Shown here piece by piece: positions 47,017-55,944 of a stretch of 64,000 bases of DNA (its first letter is position 1; the number at the start of each line of letters is the position of its first letter). The stretch is from Rhodoblastus sphagnicola (lineage in GTDB: Bacteria > Pseudomonadota > Alphaproteobacteria > Rhizobiales > Beijerinckiaceae), in the NCBI RefSeq assembly GCF_002937075.1, contig NZ_NHSJ01000018.1, forward strand, positions 37,928 through 101,927. The letters run 5' to 3'. The notes under the pieces were generated by a model. It did no database searches. It saw nothing but the letters and a program-made list of their open reading frames with translations, and was not told where the DNA came from. The position numbers and the translations under genes were made by a program.

Positions 47017-49139
47017 GCGCGCGCCTCCGGCGCGGCGGCGGCGCGCTTGCGGGCGCCCGCCTGAATCGCCGTCAGGGCGATGGTGTAAACGATGTCATCG
47101 ACCAGCGCGCCGCGCGACAGATCGTTGACCGGCTTACGCAAGCCCTGAAGCATCGGGCCGACGGTGACGACATTCGCCGCGCGCTGCACCGCCTTGTAGG
47201 TGGTGTTGCCGGTGTTGAGATCGGGGAAGATGAACACATTGGCGTGGCCATGCAGCGGGCTGGACGGGGCCTTTTGCAGGCCGACGCTTTCGACCGAGGC
47301 CGCGTCGTACTGGATCGGGCCGTCGATCACCAGATCGGGCCGGCGCGCGCGCACGAGTCCGGTGGCGCGGCGCACCTTTTCGACATTCTCGCCGGCGCCG
47401 GATACGCCGGTCGAATAGGAGATCATGGCGATGCGCGGATCGATGCCGAAAGCCGTCGCCGAATCCGCCGACTGGATGGCGATCTCGGCCAGTTCCTCGG
47501 CGTTGGGCGCCGGATTGATGGCGCAATCGCCGTAGACGAACACCTGATCCGGCATCAGCATGAAGAAAATGCTGGAAATCAGGCTCGATCCCGGCGCGGT
47601 CTTGATCAGTTGCATGGCCGGGCGCACCGTATTGGCGGTGGTGTGGACGGCGCCGGACACGAGGCCATCGACAACGTCGCGCGCCAGCATCATCGTGCCG
47701 AGCACGACCGTGTCCTCGAGCGCCTTTTCCGCCTGGAGCGGCGTCAGGCCCTTGCTCTTGCGCAGTTCGACCATCGGCGCGACGTAATCGCGCAGCACCG
47801 CGTCGGGATCGACGATTTCCAGCGCGGGCGGCAGGTCCAATCCATGAGCCGCGGCGACGGAGCGGATCTTGGCGGGCGAACCCAGCAGGACGCAGCGGGC
47901 GATTTTCCTTTCCGCGCAGATCACGGCGGCTTTCAGCGTGCGCGGCTCGTCGCCCTCCGGCAGGACGATGCGCGCGTCGATTTCGCGCGCCGCCTCGACC
48001 AGCCTATGCCGGAACACCGGCGGCGGCATCAAGAGATCGACCGGCGCCGCGATGCGCGCTTGCAGCGGCTGGGTATCGATCGCCTCGGCGACGGCGGCGA
48101 TCACCCGCTCCATCCTCTGGGGGTCGTCGGCGGCGATGTGGCTCGACAGATGCGACAGGCGCGACGCGATGGTGAACGTGTCCTCTTCCGTGCCGAGGAT
48201 CGGCAGCCGGTCCAGCGGCGGGCCGGCCATCACGTCCAACACCTCCGGCGCCGGCCTGCCGCCGCAGGTCAGGACGAAGCCGGCCAGCGGCATGCCGCGC
48301 TGGGCGAGCAGCGCCGCCGCGAGTATGGCGTCGGCGCGATCGGCCGGCGTCACCACCAGCGTTCCCGGCCGAAGATAGGACAGCAGTTTTTCCGGCGCGC
48401 GCGCCGCGATCAGATGCGTCTTGACCCGCAGGGTTTCGATATCGCCGCGCTGGACGATCTCAAGGCCAAGGCCCGTCGCGATGTCGATGACGCGCGGCAT
48501 GGAGATTTCCGTCAGATCGGGTACGGCCGCGAGAATGGGAACGGCGCCGCACCCGCTCGACCGCATGAAGCCGCCAGCCGCCTGAAGCGCCGCCGCGCCC
48601 GTATGGCAATGATTGATCAGCACGCCGGCGATGGAGCGCCGGCCGTCGTCGCCATATTGCTCGATCGCCGCCTCGGTCTTCTTCGCGAGGTCCTCAAGCG
48701 TGCTGGACCCGCCCGCGAGCACCGGAACGAGATCGGCGCCGAGCGACCGGATGATCTCGATGTTCAGCCGAATCGCAATCTGAATGTCCGCGTCGGGGAT
48801 CAGCCCCTCGACAATCGTCAGGGCGCAATCGCGGCCGAGGTCGTCGATCCCCGCGACGATTTCCTCCATCAAGCTGGCCAGGCGGCCGGATCGCACCATA
48901 TAGGCGGCATGATCGAAGGAAATGGGGTCGGGCGTGGCGACGCCGCACAGCGCGCGCGCGAAGTGACACGCAAGGTCCGATTCGCCCGCCGCCTCGGGCT
49001 GCGCGATCGGCTTGACGAAGCCGACCCGGACGCCCGAAAGCTGCAACGCCCGCACGAGTCCAAGCGCCATGGACGTCAGGCCCGCCTCGCGCGAGACGGG
49101 AACGAGATAGAGATAACGGGACTTCGACGGCGCGTTCAT
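47004..49139 (-). CDS. pta: Phosphate acetyltransferase
   Basis: It interconverts acetyl-CoA and acetyl phosphate. The 711-residue protein has the long three-part form: an N-terminal P-loop-like/DRTGG region (SRYLYLVPVSREAGLTSMAL, GFVKPIAQ), and a C-terminal PTA/PTB domain with IVLPEGDEPRTLKAAVICAE, LVSGAVHTTANTVRPAMQLI, the substrate site MISYSTGVSGAGENVEKVRR, and NVFIFPDLNTGNTTYKAVQR. The ATG at 49137-49139 gives the expected beginning. No acetate kinase gene lies next to it. In many alphaproteobacteria ackA is adjacent, so the pathway must be completed elsewhere. Confidence 0.94.
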   Translation of the reverse strand: MNAPSKSRYLYLVPVSREAGLTSMALGLVRALQLSGVRVGFVKPIAQPEAAGESDLACHFARALCGVATPDPISFDHAAYMVRSGRLASLMEEIVAGIDDLGRDCALTIVEGLIPDADIQIAIRLNIEIIRSLGADLVPVLAGGSSTLEDLAKKTEAAIEQYGDDGRRSIAGVLINHCHTGAAALQAAGGFMRSSGCGAVPILAAVPDLTEISMPRVIDIATGLGLEIVQRGDIETLRVKTHLIAARAPEKLLSYLRPGTLVVTPADRADAILAAALLAQRGMPLAGFVLTCGGRPAPEVLDVMAGPPLDRLPILGTEEDTFTIASRLSHLSSHIAADDPQRMERVIAAVAEAIDTQPLQARIAAPVDLLMPPPVFRHRLVEAAREIDARIVLPEGDEPRTLKAAVICAERKIARCVLLGSPAKIRSVAAAHGLDLPPALEIVDPDAVLRDYVAPMVELRKSKGLTPLQAEKALEDTVVLGTMMLARDVVDGLVSGAVHTTANTVRPAMQLIKTAPGSSLISSIFFMLMPDQVFVYGDCAINPAPNAEELAEIAIQSADSATAFGIDPRIAMISYSTGVSGAGENVEKVRRATGLVRARRPDLVIDGPIQYDAASVESVGLQKAPSSPLHGHANVFIFPDLNTGNTTYKAVQRAANVVTVGPMLQGLRKPVNDLSRGALVDDIVYTIALTAIQAGARKRAAAAPEARAQAC

Positions 49140-49286
49140 GGCGGACTTCCTGAAGATCGAACGATCCTTGCGCAGGATTTGATGGGAGGCGCAATCGGAA
49201 TCGCTCCACCCGGATCGCCTGGAGACCCGCGCGGATGAGCATCGCCTGGCGCTTCGGACGCATATCACGCGTCCGAAGACGACTTT

Positions 49287-49622
49287 TTGACGCCAGCGCC
49301 CCGACGATGCGGATACGATGTTGATTTTTGGTTAGCAAGCCAGACGGCCTTGGCCTTGCCCCGTCTGGAGGACTCGCCCTTCTTCTTCGCTGGCGTGGCG
49401 TGCGGCGACGATTTCGGCGGCCTGTTGCGTTCACGCTGCGCACTGGTGGAGCCGCTGTCCGCGTCGCTGACGCCGCTGCTGTTGCCGGGGGCGGCGGTCG
49501 CCGTGACGCTGGTCGCCGCCGCGAACTTCGTGCTGGTCGAACGCCCGGCCATTCGGTTGGGCGCCCTCCTGGCGCGACGCGGCGGCAGCCGCGCTCCACT
49601 CCGCTCGAAAACGCCCTACTGA
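49287..49622 (+). pseudogene. C-terminal remnant of a membrane acyltransferase (OafA-like)
   Basis: The plus-strand frame ends with a membrane helix and a characteristic tail: LLLPGAAVAVTLVAAANFVL directly followed by VERPAIRLGALLARR. The 'F-x-E-R-P' ending is typical of acyltransferase-3 family proteins involved in polysaccharide O-acetylation. No start or catalytic N-terminal part precedes it, and upstream residues look scrambled. It is probably a degraded gene end. A competing minus-strand Ser/Lys-rich frame lacks any family feature. Confidence 0.4.
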
Positions 49623-50632
49623 GGCGGGGGGCGGTTTTCGGCCAGTTGGTGGTGGTGCTGGATCGCCTCCTTGAGCCGCCGCTTCTCGAAACCGAGCACG
49701 ATGAAAATGGCGATGCCCAGCGGAATCAGCAGGTAGAACAGGCGAAACAGCAGCAGCGCCGCCAGCACGCCTTCCTGCGGCGCGCCGGGCATGGCCTTGA
49801 GAAACACCAGTTCGAGCACGCCGAGCCCGCCCGGCGCGTTCGAGGCCAGCGCCGCCGAAAACGAGAAGATGAACACCAGCATGACCACGATGAAGCCGGG
49901 GTTGCCGGCTTCGGGCAGAGCGAAATAGATGATGCCGGCGGCGCCGATCAATTCGGCGGGCGCGGCGATCATTTGACGCAGCACCACCGAAAGGCGCGGA
50001 TAGGCGATGCGCGTGCCGCGAATGGTGAACGAGGGCATGTGCAGGGCCGAACCGGCGACATAAAGCACGATGGCGCCGACGAAGGCGGCGCCGATCCAGC
50101 GCGCATTGTTCGGATTGGCCAGCCACGGCCGCAGGAACTCCGGCATCAGGCCGCCGATTCGCGCCAGCGCGTGCGGCTCGAGCAGCAGGCCGACGCCGCT
50201 GAGCAGCACGTCCCCGAGCAGGAAGGTCAGGGAACACACCGCCACCAGAATGGCGATCTGCGCCGCGCTCATGCCCTTGGAACTGTAGCCGCGATAGCGC
50301 ACCGCCGCGCCCGAGACCACGGACGCGCCGATATTGTGCGACAGCGCGTAGGTCGTGAAGGAGCAGGCCGCGACGAAGCGCCAGGAAATGTTCGCCACGC
50401 CCAGATGGATCAGGGCGATGCGGTCATAGGCGGCGAGCGCCGCATAGGCCAGCAGGGTGGACAGGATCGCCAGCGCATAATGGCCGGGCGGGATGGCGCG
50501 GAAGGCCGCAATCAACTGCGGGCCGATCGCCTGTCCCGCGAATTCGCGATAGAGCAGCCAGAAAGACACCGCGACCGCGCCAAAGCCGACCGCCGGCCAG
50601 ATGTAATCGAGATTGCGTTTGATGAAATCCAT
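49616..50632 (-). CDS. YbhN/UPF0104-type inner-membrane protein (lysylphosphatidylglycerol synthase TM-like)
   Basis: A 338-residue (from ATG 50632) integral membrane protein with about 8 helices: IWPAVGFGAVAVSFWLLY, HYALAILSTLLAYAALAAYD, AAQIAILVAVCSLTFLLGDV, and the family motifs YALSHNIGASVVSGAAVRYR and SNAPGGLGVLELVFLKAMPG. It belongs to the flippase-like family related to the membrane part of MprF but lacks the soluble synthase domain. A longer form from an ATG at 50740 would add 36 low-complexity residues, so I prefer 50632. Confidence 0.83.
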   Translation of the reverse strand: MDFIKRNLDYIWPAVGFGAVAVSFWLLYREFAGQAIGPQLIAAFRAIPPGHYALAILSTLLAYAALAAYDRIALIHLGVANISWRFVAACSFTTYALSHNIGASVVSGAAVRYRGYSSKGMSAAQIAILVAVCSLTFLLGDVLLSGVGLLLEPHALARIGGLMPEFLRPWLANPNNARWIGAAFVGAIVLYVAGSALHMPSFTIRGTRIAYPRLSVVLRQMIAAPAELIGAAGIIYFALPEAGNPGFIVVMLVFIFSFSAALASNAPGGLGVLELVFLKAMPGAPQEGVLAALLLFRLFYLLIPLGIAIFIVLGFEKRRLKEAIQHHHQLAENRPPPQ

Positions 50633-50847
50633 GCGGGACCTGCGATCTGGCTCCCGCGGCGCGGAATCGCTACCTGTCGGACCGCCGGCGGGCGGCCCCT
50701 CGCGCGAACACGGGCTGTCAGATGGCGTATCTTGAAGCATTCAGGCTCGTCCGGGACCGCGCGCGGGTTTGCCTGTTTGCTACAGGCGGCGGCGCAAGGC
50801 AAGTCCCGCAGTGCGCGAGGCAAGTCCCGCCGCCATCGGATATCCGT

Positions 50848-51246
50848 TCAGGCGCGCGCGCCGCGCAAGGTCGTGAGATCCATCGCGTCGCGCGCGAGAT
50901 CGGCGAGCGCCGGCCCCTTTTCGCGGCTTTCCAGCACCTGCGCCTTGGCCAGTTCGTCGCTGGCGATGTCGAGCGCCGTCTTGGCTTCTTCGAGCTGATG
51001 CTTCAGCTCGTCGGCCGACTGCGCGAGATTGTCGCGGCGCGCGCGGGCGGCGCTGGCATAGGTTGAATAGGCGTAGTGGGCCTGATCCTTGACGCCGGTG
51101 CGCTGCTCCTCGGCGGCGATTTCCCGGTCGAGATCGCCGGCCATCCGGCCGAATTCCGCGATCATCATTTCGATCTGGGCGACCCGGCGGCGTTTTTCAT
51201 CCACCTGAAACTTCTTTAGACGAACGAGCGTATCCCGCGACTTCAT
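50848..51246 (-). CDS. fliJ: FliJ-like flagellar export protein
   Basis: A 132-residue cytoplasmic coiled-coil protein. MKSRDTLVRLKKFQVDEKRR opens the sequence, followed by long heptad-rich helices (QIEMMIAEFGRMAGDLDREI, LKHQLEEAKTALDIASDELA). Such proteins chaperone substrates to the flagellar export gate. In several alphaproteobacteria this gene sits next to ctrA as here, which supports the call. No fliI or other flagellar gene lies within the window. It is divergent from ctrA across 490 bases. Confidence 0.75.
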   Translation of the reverse strand: MKSRDTLVRLKKFQVDEKRRRVAQIEMMIAEFGRMAGDLDREIAAEEQRTGVKDQAHYAYSTYASAARARRDNLAQSADELKHQLEEAKTALDIASDELAKAQVLESREKGPALADLARDAMDLTTLRGARA

Positions 51247-51736
51247 GCCAGAGACTCCAAACTCACCAAGCTGCAAAGCCTGTTCCACAAACTCGATTTG
51301 TTCCGCGAGACAGCCGAACATTGGCGCAGGGAGGTTGCCGTTTTATTACTCGCGCGACATTTTTTCGTCGAATTCGAAAAAAAGCGGGGTGGCGCATGCA
51401 ATTGCGTCGGGCGCGTTCAGCCTTCGTTAACCGCCATGTTTAACACTCGCTTCATAGCCGTTCGACCGTCCCGCTCAACCGGGCCGAGAGGGCGGAGCAA
51501 AGCCGGCTTGAGGCGATCCCCCTCGTCCAGGCCAGCTTGCGAGACAAAATTTCCCTCGGCGACGCGCCGGGGCGAAGAAGCGAGGATTGTGACCCGAGAC
51601 AGCTTGCCAGGGTGAATCAGCTTTTGTTAACCATTCGGCGTTAAGCGTCTTCGGGTATGATTCGCGTCGTTCAGTCGGGGGACAAGGCCGGCGGCCGGCT
51701 AGGCGCCGTATACTTTGGGCGGGGTGAGGACTTCAC
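51247..51736. promoter_or_regulatory. fliJ-ctrA divergent control region with TTAA half-sites
   Basis: This 490-base gap contains no gene. It has TTAACCGCCATGTTTAA at 51427-51443 (two TTAA with 9-base spacing) and TTAACCAT at 51627-51634 followed by another TTAA at 51641 (10-base spacing). TTAACCAT is the extended CtrA half-site, so autoregulation of ctrA is plausible. The spacings depart from the optimal seven bases, so these may be weak or overlapping sites. Confidence 0.5.
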
Positions 51737-52438
51737 ATGCGCGTACTATTGATCGAAGACGACAGCGCAACCGCGCAAAGCATTGAATTGATGCTGAAGT
51801 CCGAGAATTTCAACGTCTACACCACCGACCTCGGCGAAGAAGGCATCGACCTCGGCAAGCTCTACGATTACGATATCATCCTGCTCGACCTGAACCTGCC
51901 GGACATGTCGGGCTATGAAGTGCTGCGCACCCTGCGCGTGGCCAAGGTGAAGACCCCCATTCTCATCCTCTCCGGCCTCGCCGGCATCGAGGACAAGGTC
52001 AAGGGCCTCGGCTTCGGCGCCGACGACTACCTGACCAAACCCTTCCACAAGGACGAACTGGTCGCGCGCATTCACGCCATCGTGCGCCGCTCCAAGGGCC
52101 ACGCCCAGTCCGTGATCGCCACCGGCGACCTCGTCGTGAACCTCGACCAGAAGACCGTCGAAGTGAGCGGCGCCCGCGTGCATCTGACCGGCAAGGAATA
52201 TCAGATGCTCGAACTGCTCTCCCTGCGCAAGGGAACGACCCTGACCAAGGAGATGTTTCTCAATCATCTCTATGGCGGCATGGACGAACCCGAACTGAAG
52301 ATCATCGACGTGTTCATCTGCAAGCTGCGCAAGAAGCTGGCCAATGCTTCCGACGGCCGCAACTATATCGAAACCGTCTGGGGCCGCGGCTATGTGCTCC
52401 GGGAACCCTCCGACGCCGACGACCGCATCACCGCCTGA
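51737..52438 (+). CDS. ctrA: Cell-cycle response regulator CtrA
   Basis: The essential alphaproteobacterial master regulator of cell cycle, flagella and surface genes. The 233 residues have a receiver domain ([20 protein letters not shown], phosphoacceptor Asp51 in [20 protein letters not shown], and switch lysine in [20 protein letters not shown]). An OmpR-type winged helix follows ([52 protein letters not shown]). The sequence is very close to CtrA of Caulobacter/Brucella by memory of these motifs. A strong terminator follows. The CtrA box at 12724 is a likely target. Confidence 0.97.
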   Translation: MRVLLIEDDSATAQSIELMLKSENFNVYTTDLGEEGIDLGKLYDYDIILLDLNLPDMSGYEVLRTLRVAKVKTPILILSGLAGIEDKVKGLGFGADDYLTKPFHKDELVARIHAIVRRSKGHAQSVIATGDLVVNLDQKTVEVSGARVHLTGKEYQMLELLSLRKGTTLTKEMFLNHLYGGMDEPELKIIDVFICKLRKKLANASDGRNYIETVWGRGYVLREPSDADDRITA

Positions 52439-52461
52439 GGGGGACGCATCGTCGCTCACAA

Positions 52462-52490
52462 AAACCCGCCGGAGACGGCGGGTTTTTGTT
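52462..52490 (+). terminator. Rho-independent terminator of ctrA
   Basis: AAACCCGCCG and CGGCGGGTTT form a ten-base stem around a GAGA tetraloop, followed by TTGTTTTC. It starts about 24 bases after the ctrA stop codon. Confidence 0.88.
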
Positions 52491-52670
52491 TTCGCGGCAG
52501 GGTTTGCGGCCGACAATTCGAAGTGCGCGTGAGCGTTCGCGAACCGGCGCCCGCTTCGCTTGAAAGTGCGGTACCGGGACCGCCCGGACATGCGCCGCGA
52601 CCCATTCAGGCGACGCGACGAAATAACTTAATCGACGCCTTGTTCGGACTCTGGTCCCAATGGTGGACGC

Positions 52671-52819
52671 CCCTTCTCCCCTTGCGGGAGAAGGTGGCCC
52701 CGAAGGGGCCGGATGAGGGGTTCGTCCCCTGATTTCGAACGGATATGCGGCGGTTAGCGCCCCTCATCCGTCTCGCGGCTTCGCCACGAGCCACCTTCTC
52801 CCGCAAGGGGAGAAGGAGA
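52671..52819. repeat. Dispersed repeat family A, paired inverted copies
   Basis: A left copy (CCCTTCTCCCCTTGCGGGAG to GGATGAGGGG) and an inverted right copy (CCCCTCATCCGTCTCGCGGC to AAGGGGAGAAGG) with a 38-base centre. It fills the gap between ctrA and leuA. The gap 52491-53090 otherwise contains no gene I can support. Confidence 0.8.
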
Positions 52820-53013
52820 ACCCCGGCTCTCTTGGCGCGTTTATTTCGCGGCGTCTCCTAAGCTCGACCGACGCGGCTGAACGCGCGAATCCATGAAGGT
52901 CCGCCCGCGTGACCAAAGGCAAAGCATCCGTATCGTCCCCTGCGCCGTTTGCGGAGATCCCGTAAGCCGAACAGCGAATTTACATCAGGCGCCCAAAGGA
53001 TAGCATGACCAAG

Positions 53014-53032
53014 TGGTCTGGTTTCCAGACCA
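53014..53032. promoter_or_regulatory. Perfect 19-bp GntR/FadR-like palindrome with no adjacent gene
   Basis: TGGTCTGGTTTCCAGACCA is a perfect inverted repeat with eight-base arms. The TGGT...ACCA pattern resembles operators of FadR-subfamily GntR regulators. It lies downstream of leuA's terminator with no start codon facing it, so it may be a leftover promoter or an unrelated hairpin. Confidence 0.4.
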
Positions 53033-53090
53033 GGATTTTGAAGCAAATTCCTTTTCCAAGCGCGCGGCTGTCACGGCCGAAGCGCAATGT

Positions 53091-53133
53091 CCGCCGGCAA
53101 AAGTCTCCAGGGGAGGCGGATTTTTGCCGGCGG
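53091..53133 (-). terminator. Terminator of leuA
   Basis: CCGCCGGCAAAA and TTTTTGCCGGCGG pair across a central region that itself contains CTCC/GGAG-type complementarity. It begins 8 bases after the leuA stop on the minus strand. Confidence 0.7.
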
Positions 53134-53140
53134 AGTCGTT

Positions 53141-54694
53141 TCAGAGCGCGGCGACCGCCTCGACCGTCCCCCGCGCGCGCCGGGCGAAAACCTTGTTCAG
53201 GGCCGAAACATAGGCGCGCGCCGAGGCCACCAGCGTGTCCGGGTCCGCCCCCTTGCCGGCGCTGACCACATCGCCGTCCGACAGCCGCACCGAGACTTCC
53301 GCCTGCGCGTCCGTACCCTCCGTCACCGCATGGACCTGGAACAGCTCCAATTTGGCTTCGTGCGGCGCCAGCGCGCGGATCGCGTTGAAGATCGCGTCCA
53401 CCGGACCATTGCCTGTGGCCTGATAGGTCTTCTGCTGGCCGTCGATTTGCAACGTCAGAGCGGCGGATTGCGGTTGCTTGGTGCCGGCCATCACCGACAG
53501 GGCGATCACCTGGATGCGCTCATGGGCGTTGGCGATCTCGTCGTCCACCAGGGCGACAATGTCCTCGTCGTAGACGACCTTTTTGCGGTCGGCCAAATCC
53601 TTGAAGCGGGTGAAGGCGACCTCCAGGCCATTGTCGCCCAGATCGTAGCCCAGCTCCTTCAGCTTTTCCTTGAAAGCGTGGCGGCCGGAATGCTTGCCCA
53701 TCACCAGCGAGGTCTTGGACACGCCGACCGATTCCGGCGTCATGATCTCATAGGTGTGGGCGTTCTTCAGCATGCCGTCCTGGTGGATGCCGCTCTCATG
53801 CGCAAAGGCGTTCCGCCCGACGATGGACTTGTTGTATTGCACCGGGAACGAAGTCACCGCCGAAACCCGTTTTGACGTGCGCATCAGCAAGGTGGTGTCG
53901 ATATTGTTCTTGTAGGGCAGCACGTCGGCGCGGGTCTTCAGCGCCATGACGATTTCTTCCAGCGCGGCATTGCCGGCGCGCTCGCCAATGCCATTGATGG
54001 TGCATTCGATCTGCCGGGCGCCGCCCATCACGCCGGCGATGGAATTGGCCACGGCCATGCCCAGATCGTTGTGGCAATGCACCGAGAAGATCGCCTTGTC
54101 GGCATTGGGGACGCGCGAACGCACCATCTCGAACAGCGCGCGATATTCGTCCGGCGTGGTGTAGCCGACCGTGTCCGGAATGTTGATCGTGGTGGCGCCG
54201 GCGTTGATCGCCGTCTCCACGCAGCGGCACAAAAAGTCGTGCTCGGTGCGGGTGCCGTCCTCCGCCGACCATTCGACTGACGCAACGTGATTGCGGGCGC
54301 GGGCCACCGAGGAGGCGATCAGCTCCAGCACGCGTTCCGGCGCCATTTGCAGCTTGTACTGCATATGAACCGGCGAGGTGCTGATGAAGGTGTGGATGCG
54401 CGGGATGCGCGCATGTTTCACCGCCTCGGCGCAGCGGTCGATATCCTTTGGCGCGGCGCGGCTCAGGCCGGCGACGGAGGCGTTCTTCACCCGGCGGGCG
54501 ATTTCTGACACGGATTCGAAATCGCCCTGCGAGGCGATGGGGAAGCCGGCCTCCATGATATCGACGCCCAGGGCGTCCAGCGCGTCGGCGACTTCCAGCT
54601 TTTCTTCCAGCGTCATCGAGGCGCCCGGACATTGCTCGCCATCGCGCAGGGTGGTGTCGAAAATGAAAACGCGGTCGTTGTTTTGATCAGTCAT
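53141..54694 (-). CDS. leuA: 2-isopropylmalate synthase
   Basis: It condenses 2-oxoisovalerate with acetyl-CoA, the first step of leucine synthesis. The 517-residue protein shows VFIFDTTLRDGEQCPGASMT (metal/substrate motif), ISTSPVHMQYKLQMAPE, INIPDTVGYTTPDEYRALFE, the second signature FSVHCHNDLGMAVANSIAGV, RNAFAHESGIHQDGMLKNAH, and the C-terminal allosteric LeuA dimer domain (LTLQIDGQQKTYQATGNGPV) that binds leucine. The ATG at 54694 fits the family start. An upstream leader peptide and attenuator control it. Confidence 0.96.
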   Translation of the reverse strand: MTDQNNDRVFIFDTTLRDGEQCPGASMTLEEKLEVADALDALGVDIMEAGFPIASQGDFESVSEIARRVKNASVAGLSRAAPKDIDRCAEAVKHARIPRIHTFISTSPVHMQYKLQMAPERVLELIASSVARARNHVASVEWSAEDGTRTEHDFLCRCVETAINAGATTINIPDTVGYTTPDEYRALFEMVRSRVPNADKAIFSVHCHNDLGMAVANSIAGVMGGARQIECTINGIGERAGNAALEEIVMALKTRADVLPYKNNIDTTLLMRTSKRVSAVTSFPVQYNKSIVGRNAFAHESGIHQDGMLKNAHTYEIMTPESVGVSKTSLVMGKHSGRHAFKEKLKELGYDLGDNGLEVAFTRFKDLADRKKVVYDEDIVALVDDEIANAHERIQVIALSVMAGTKQPQSAALTLQIDGQQKTYQATGNGPVDAIFNAIRALAPHEAKLELFQVHAVTEGTDAQAEVSVRLSDGDVVSAGKGADPDTLVASARAYVSALNKVFARRARGTVEAVAAL

Positions 54695-54787
54695 GATCGT
54701 CTCCAAATAGGGACGCCCGTTTGCCTTAAAATTTTCGGGCAAGGCGCGCAAGGGCGCAGCCACGGGCGAAAAGCTCGGGTTGAGATG

Positions 54788-54836
54788 GCAAAAACCCCTG
54801 AGCGCCCAGGCATAGCCCGGCCGGCCCTCAGGGGTT
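54788..54836 (-). terminator. leuA attenuator terminator hairpin
   Basis: On the minus strand AACCCCTGAG and CTCAGGGGTT form a perfect ten-base stem around a GC-rich loop, followed by TTTGCC. The stem begins inside the last codons of the leader peptide, as expected for ribosome-coupled attenuation. Confidence 0.85.
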
Positions 54837-54929
54837 GATAAGGAGGAGAAGGCGCGCGCGCGACGCAGACGCCGCCAGCGCTTCAAGCGCGGCGTTCAGA
54901 ACAGGCGTCTGGTTGGCGACAAAGGTCAT
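54828..54929 (-). CDS. leuL: leuA leader peptide (leucine attenuation)
   Basis: A 33-codon frame starting MTFVANQTPVLNAALEAL and ending RARLLLLINP. The run of four leucine codons (CTTCTCCTCCTT), five codons before the TGA, is the control element. When leucyl-tRNA is scarce the ribosome stalls there and should prevent formation of the terminator hairpin immediately downstream. It lies 133 bases before leuA (peptide stop to leuA ATG). The Shine-Dalgarno sequence is weak. Confidence 0.85.
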   Translation of the reverse strand: MTFVANQTPVLNAALEALAASASRARLLLLINP

Positions 54930-54993
54930 GCGGCTCTCGGACAGGCCCTTGCGGCCTGTGGTGTCCCTCAATAACCGATTTTGCGGCAAAGAA

Positions 54994-55179
54994 TCAAGCC
55001 GTTTTGCGCGACGCCCTGCGCGCGGGCGGCGCGAAGCCGGACGCCCGCGGCAGTTTGCCGACCACCCTTTGGTCGGCCCATTTCAGCAGGGCGGCGGTCG
55101 CCGCCAGCGTTTTGCGCAGGTCATAGGTCGAGGTGTAGACCTCGGGCGCGCCGCGCTCGGCATGATCCCCGTCACTGCG
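54994..55179 (-). pseudogene. Open remnant directly after coaE, identity unknown
   Basis: An open frame continues in the same phase right after the coaE stop codon and reads GDHAERGAPEVYTSTYDLRK, TLAATAALLKWADQRVVGKL and a basic tail before TGA. It has no in-frame start codon, a composition unlike random shadow frames and no recognised family. It may be the end of a deleted gene. Confidence 0.3.
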
Positions 55180-55761
55180 TCAAACCGCGAGCGCGCGCAG
55201 GATCACGCCGATGCGCCGCTCGGCGTGGGCAAGACCATGCTGGGTTTCGACGATGAAATGGGCGCGCCGCCGCTTTTCGGCATCGGGCGTCTGCCGGCTC
55301 AATATGGCCTCGACCTGCCCCTCATCCATGCCGCCGCGCGCGAGAATGCGGGCCTTTTGCACGTCGGGCGGCGCGGTCGCGACGATCACCGCATCGACCC
55401 GTCGGTGGTCGCCGGTTTCGAACAAGAGCGGAATGTCGAGCACGCACAGGCTCGTTCCCGCCTTGGCCTGGGCCGCGACAAAATCCCATTTTCCGCGCTG
55501 CACCGCCGGGTGGACGATTTTTTCCAGCAACGCGATCTCCCTGGGCTTGCCGACCACGGCGAGGCGCAGGATGGCGCGATCGACCCGCCCGTCCTTCACG
55601 GCCTGGGGAAAGACCTCGGCCAGAGCCGGAACGATTTCGCCCTCATAGAGCCGATGCACGCAGGCGTCGGCGTCGAACACGGCGGCGCCTTGCGCCGCGA
55701 GCAGGGCGGCCGTGGTGGACTTGCCCATGCCGATCGAACCGGTGAGACCGAGAATGCGCAT
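55180..55761 (-). CDS. coaE: Dephospho-CoA kinase
   Basis: It phosphorylates dephospho-CoA, the last step of coenzyme A synthesis. The 193-residue P-loop kinase starts MRILGLTGSIGMGKSTTAAL (Walker A GSIGMGKST). It continues AVFDADACVHRLYEG (substrate Asp), the CoA-binding helix KPREIALLEKIVHPAVQRGK, LCVLDIPLLFETG and the lid ARILARGGMDEGQVEAILSR followed by QTPDAEKRRRAHFIVE. Length is normal. In many relatives dnaQ follows, but here only the unexplained remnant does. Confidence 0.95.
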   Translation of the reverse strand: MRILGLTGSIGMGKSTTAALLAAQGAAVFDADACVHRLYEGEIVPALAEVFPQAVKDGRVDRAILRLAVVGKPREIALLEKIVHPAVQRGKWDFVAAQAKAGTSLCVLDIPLLFETGDHRRVDAVIVATAPPDVQKARILARGGMDEGQVEAILSRQTPDAEKRRRAHFIVETQHGLAHAERRIGVILRALAV

Positions 55762-55899
55762 CTGTTCGCCCCTTCAGCTCAAGACTCCTAACCCGGCTGG
55801 AGCTTAGGCAAAAGGGCCGCGTCATGCCCATGTCTTTCCCGCGCGGGGACGCCCTGGGGCGGTCTTCTGGCGCTCTTTGGCGCTAAGGGGTTGATTTGA

Positions 55900-55944
55900 T
55901 GGCGCCGGCGGAAAGGATCGAACTCCCGACCTTCGACGGTCAAA
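55900..55944 (-). repeat. 3' fragment of tRNA-Thr gene (putative far attachment site)
   Basis: The plus strand TGGCGCCGGCGGAAAGGATC, then GAACTCCCGACCTTCG, copies the last ~37 bases of the tRNA-Thr gene at 57215-57289 with two mismatches, in the same orientation. Such a 3'-tRNA duplicate downstream of the tRNA gene is what integration of an element at the tRNA 3' end leaves behind. The intervening 1.3 kb is then the remaining element. Confidence 0.75.

Noticed and set aside
49265..49552. 95-residue Ser/Lys-rich minus-strand frame
   Set aside because: Low-complexity composition matches an antisense shadow of the acyltransferase-like remnant on the plus strand.
51427..51443. Full CtrA box in the ctrA promoter
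   Set aside because: The TTAA pair has nine bases between halves rather than seven, so I list it only as half-sites.
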